Source of the DNA: Paenibacillus sp. Soil766
GTDB lineage: Bacteria > Bacillota > Bacilli > Paenibacillales > NBRC-103111
Reading direction: 5' to 3'
Assembly: GCF_001428105.1 (NCBI RefSeq)
Contig: NZ_LMSJ01000021.1
Coordinates: forward strand, 287 to 64,286
Length of the DNA: 64,000 bases
The notes below the pieces were generated by a model. That model had not been told where the DNA came from and made no database searches. It was given only the letters and a program-made list of their open reading frames with translations. Each line of letters begins with the position of its first letter. Position 1 is the first letter of the stretch. The translations under genes and the position numbers were made by a program. Positions 62,231 to 64,000 of this stretch are shown here, one piece after another.

Positions 62231-62259
62231 ATGATAATACCCTCTATCGATTTTATCAA
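62231..62259 (-). promoter_or_regulatory. SigA-type promoter for FusB leader
   Basis: Minus strand: -35 TTGATA (62259-62254), 17-bp spacer, -10 TATCAT (62236-62231). It is 31 bp upstream of the leader ORF start. The matches are good but not perfect. Confidence 0.6.
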
Positions 62260-62495
62260 GGCGGGACACCCTCGATATTAATGGCAATCGAAAAAGCTTT
62301 TTCCATTCTGGTACTATAACCCCACTATATCCAACTTCACATCATAATTTCAACGCATCACTTTAATAAACTATCAGACAGTTTGCATGAACAGACAGCC
62401 AAAGTCCTGTCCACATGCGAGACAAAGTCGAACGTCACTATTCGCAGATTTGGAATGGCAGATATGTTAGGGGAAGCGAGGAATATGTGGATATA

Positions 62496-63089
62496 CTACT
62501 TTGTTAAAATTTTCATTAGCGTTTCGATTTCGTGAACCCAATGAATTCCATCAGATGTTCCATCCTGTAACATAAGTCCTGTAATTATTGAAAAATATAA
62601 CATTAATAATTTGCGGGGATCGCCCTTGCAAAAGTCCCCAATTCGTTGCCCTTCTATAAATATAGGGATGAGCGAATCCATGAGTGCGTTTGAAGGATAC
62701 TGTGAAATCATCTGCTTTGCTGCTTCGGGCACTTCATCTGATGCTTGAACCTGCTGGATTATTTTGAATGAGTACGAATTATTTTCATCGAGCATGGCTA
62801 TTGTCAACTCTCTTATTAAATCAACCGGCGCCGCTTTTGCACTCTCCAAGCTTTTAACAGCAGCATGTGCTTCCTCCATTGCTTCTCGGACAAGTTCAAC
62901 AAAAAGCTCTTCCTTGGAACTAAAATATCGGTAAGCAAGACCTTGGCTTATACCAGCTTCAGCTGCAATCATGCTCATTTTTGTTCCTATGATTCCTCGA
63001 CGTGCAAATATTTTAAGCGCCGCTCTTTTAATCTGTTCCCTTCGTTCATCGCGGATTTGATCCAGTTGTGTTTCGTTATAAGGTGCCAA
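62496..63089 (-). CDS. TetR/AcrR-family transcriptional regulator
   Basis: A 197-residue TetR repressor. The helix-turn-helix is at about 18-60 (IKRAALKIFARRGIIGTKMS, then IAAEAGISQGLAYRYFSSKEEL); the ligand-binding domain (about 65-197) ends MKILTK. The start is a TTG at 63089 about 10 nt after GGAG. It follows the SDR gene by 28 nt, probably in one operon, and may control it. Ligand unknown. Confidence 0.9.
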   Translation of the reverse strand: MAPYNETQLDQIRDERREQIKRAALKIFARRGIIGTKMSMIAAEAGISQGLAYRYFSSKEELFVELVREAMEEAHAAVKSLESAKAAPVDLIRELTIAMLDENNSYSFKIIQQVQASDEVPEAAKQMISQYPSNALMDSLIPIFIEGQRIGDFCKGDPRKLLMLYFSIITGLMLQDGTSDGIHWVHEIETLMKILTK

Positions 63090-63117
63090 GGATTTTCAAT
63101 CTCCATTCTTCATGTCA

Positions 63118-64000
63118 TTAAATTATTGCCGTATGTTTAACCTGTTCTATACTAACGTCCCAAAGTCGCTTTGCTGCAGTCATGTCTTGAGCAGCTTCAG
63201 ACGGGATCTTCAGTTGTTCTTCCAAGTAGTAGCTTCCATTTGGTCCTATAATGGTAGGATAATCGGCAAGCCACACTAGTGTTTCTGCTCCTTTTTCTGG
63301 GCTTCGTGAGAATAACTTCATTACAGCCATAGTCATTCGCGCCACAATCCCATTGTTCTGATTAAAATTTGTAGCAACCAGACCTGGATCAAAGCAGAAA
63401 GCTGTAACACCAGTACCTGCTAGCTGCCGCCCCAGTTCCGAAGTAAACAAGATGTTGGCAAGCTTGGTTTGAGCATAGCGCAAAGTAGGGCCACCAATCA
63501 ACTTATTAAATGTACGATACAATTTCTCAGCTCCTAAATCATTGAAATCAAGACCCTTCTTTGCCATCTTATGCCCATGAGAAGCCGTAGTAATGATTCG
63601 AGCAGACTGACTTTCCTTTAGTCGATCGAGAAGTAAAGATGTAAGAAGAAAGGGGCCAAGATGATTTACAGCCCAGGTCATCTCCATGCCATCATCGGTC
63701 AGTTGTCGGGATTCAAAAAGAGCGCCTGCATTATTGATAAGGACATCTATTCGGGGACATTTGGTCAAAATCTCTGCTGCCGCTTTACGAATGGACTGTT
63801 GGGAAGCCATGTCAGCTAAAAACACATCCACTTTGATATCTCTGCTGGTAGAAGCTTGTATCTCAGAAACCACCTCACTCGCTTTAGCCGCGTTACGAGC
63901 TATAATACCCAGATGCGCGCCACGAACTGCAAGCTCCTTCGCAGCAGCAAGACCAATACCACTTGTAGCACCAGTGATAATCACATATTTATCTTTTACC
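63118..64000 (-). CDS. SDR-family oxidoreductase (5' end outside window)
   Basis: A short-chain dehydrogenase of the retinol/WW-domain oxidoreductase-like group, about 294 residues within the window. TGATSGIG is the NAD(P) motif; NNAG at VLINNAGAL; the catalytic Ser region ITTASHG and YAQTKLAN (YxxxK). The frame stays open to the window end (the residues before TGATSGIG read KDKYVII), so the start lies beyond base 64000. First gene of the SDR-TetR pair. Substrate unknown. Confidence 0.9.
   Translation of the reverse strand, partial: VKDKYVIITGATSGIGLAAAKELAVRGAHLGIIARNAAKASEVVSEIQASTSRDIKVDVFLADMASQQSIRKAAAEILTKCPRIDVLINNAGALFESRQLTDDGMEMTWAVNHLGPFLLTSLLLDRLKESQSARIITTASHGHKMAKKGLDFNDLGAEKLYRTFNKLIGGPTLRYAQTKLANILFTSELGRQLAGTGVTAFCFDPGLVATNFNQNNGIVARMTMAVMKLFSRSPEKGAETLVWLADYPTIIGPNGSYYLEEQLKIPSEAAQDMTAAKRLWDVSIEQVKHTAII

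Noticed and set aside
1-64000. CRISPR arrays, tRNA and rRNA genes
   Set aside because: No regularly spaced direct repeats and no cloverleaf or rRNA-like sequence were noticed.

Overview
The window looks like chromosomal DNA of a spore-forming, low-to-moderate-GC Gram-positive bacterium of the Paenibacillus type. Supporting signs are a complete GerA-family spore germinant receptor operon, three-repeat S-layer homology (SLH) proteins, proteins with copper-amine-oxidase-like stalk domains, a yneQ homologue, a DUF3231 protein and strong AGGAGG-type ribosome binding sites with frequent TTG and GTG starts. No tRNA, rRNA or CRISPR array was seen. Species cannot be assigned from the sequence alone.

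Layout. 0-9 kb: the tail of an IS3-type transposase, then an accessory patchwork: an alkene/quinone reductase with an MmyB-type regulator, a DUF1059-SRPBCC-SRPBCC mini-operon beside decayed genes (including a broken DHA2-type MFS exporter), a lipoprotein DUF4015 glycosidase-like protein, yneQ, and a DinB/NTF2-like pair divergent from a LysR regulator. 9-18 kb: a PEP mutase/isocitrate lyase-type enzyme, an SRPBCC protein, a secreted SH3/stalk-domain protein, a HIT protein, a pair of CBO0543-type membrane proteins and a large secreted GH43 enzyme carrying both cohesin-like and dockerin modules. 18.5-22.7 kb: germinant receptor operon in order A-C-D-B, including the small D subunit. 22.8-32.7 kb: CPBP protease, DinB, an ABC-class ATPase with an odd start, a 15-codon micro-ORF, a HipA-like kinase, a divergent MerR/MerF-like pair with a 19-bp-spacer promoter, a 606-residue protein with the GNRAV motif of eCIS and polymorphic-toxin-type proteins, DUF1801 and DUF3231 proteins.

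32.7-44 kb: MFS/LysR divergent pair with palindromic operators, a PHP-type metallohydrolase, a copper ATPase with a Met/His-rich membrane partner, and a 970-residue SLH surface protein. 44-51.3 kb: a seven-gene minus-strand glycan operon (CDP-glucose synthase, SDR, CDP-glucose 4,6-dehydratase, three glycosyltransferases, a CotS/APH-like kinase) resembling the yfnHG-type spore-surface glycosylation cluster of B. subtilis. 51.4-56.7 kb: a six-gene molybdenum hydroxylase operon (puc/xdh type) with a split XdhC. 56.9-61.3 kb: an SLH propeller protein, a stalk-domain protein and a DUF5667 protein. 61.4-64 kb: a FusB-type EF-G-binding protein preceded by a short leader ORF within a nested RNA structure, then a TetR/SDR operon running off the end.

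The signals I consider most worth following are the FusB-type leader (62.0-62.26 kb), the MerR/MerF-like two-gene module (27.4-28.1 kb), the GNRAV-motif protein (28.3-30.1 kb), the micro-ORF at 26.1 kb and the possible ATT start at 25.9 kb.
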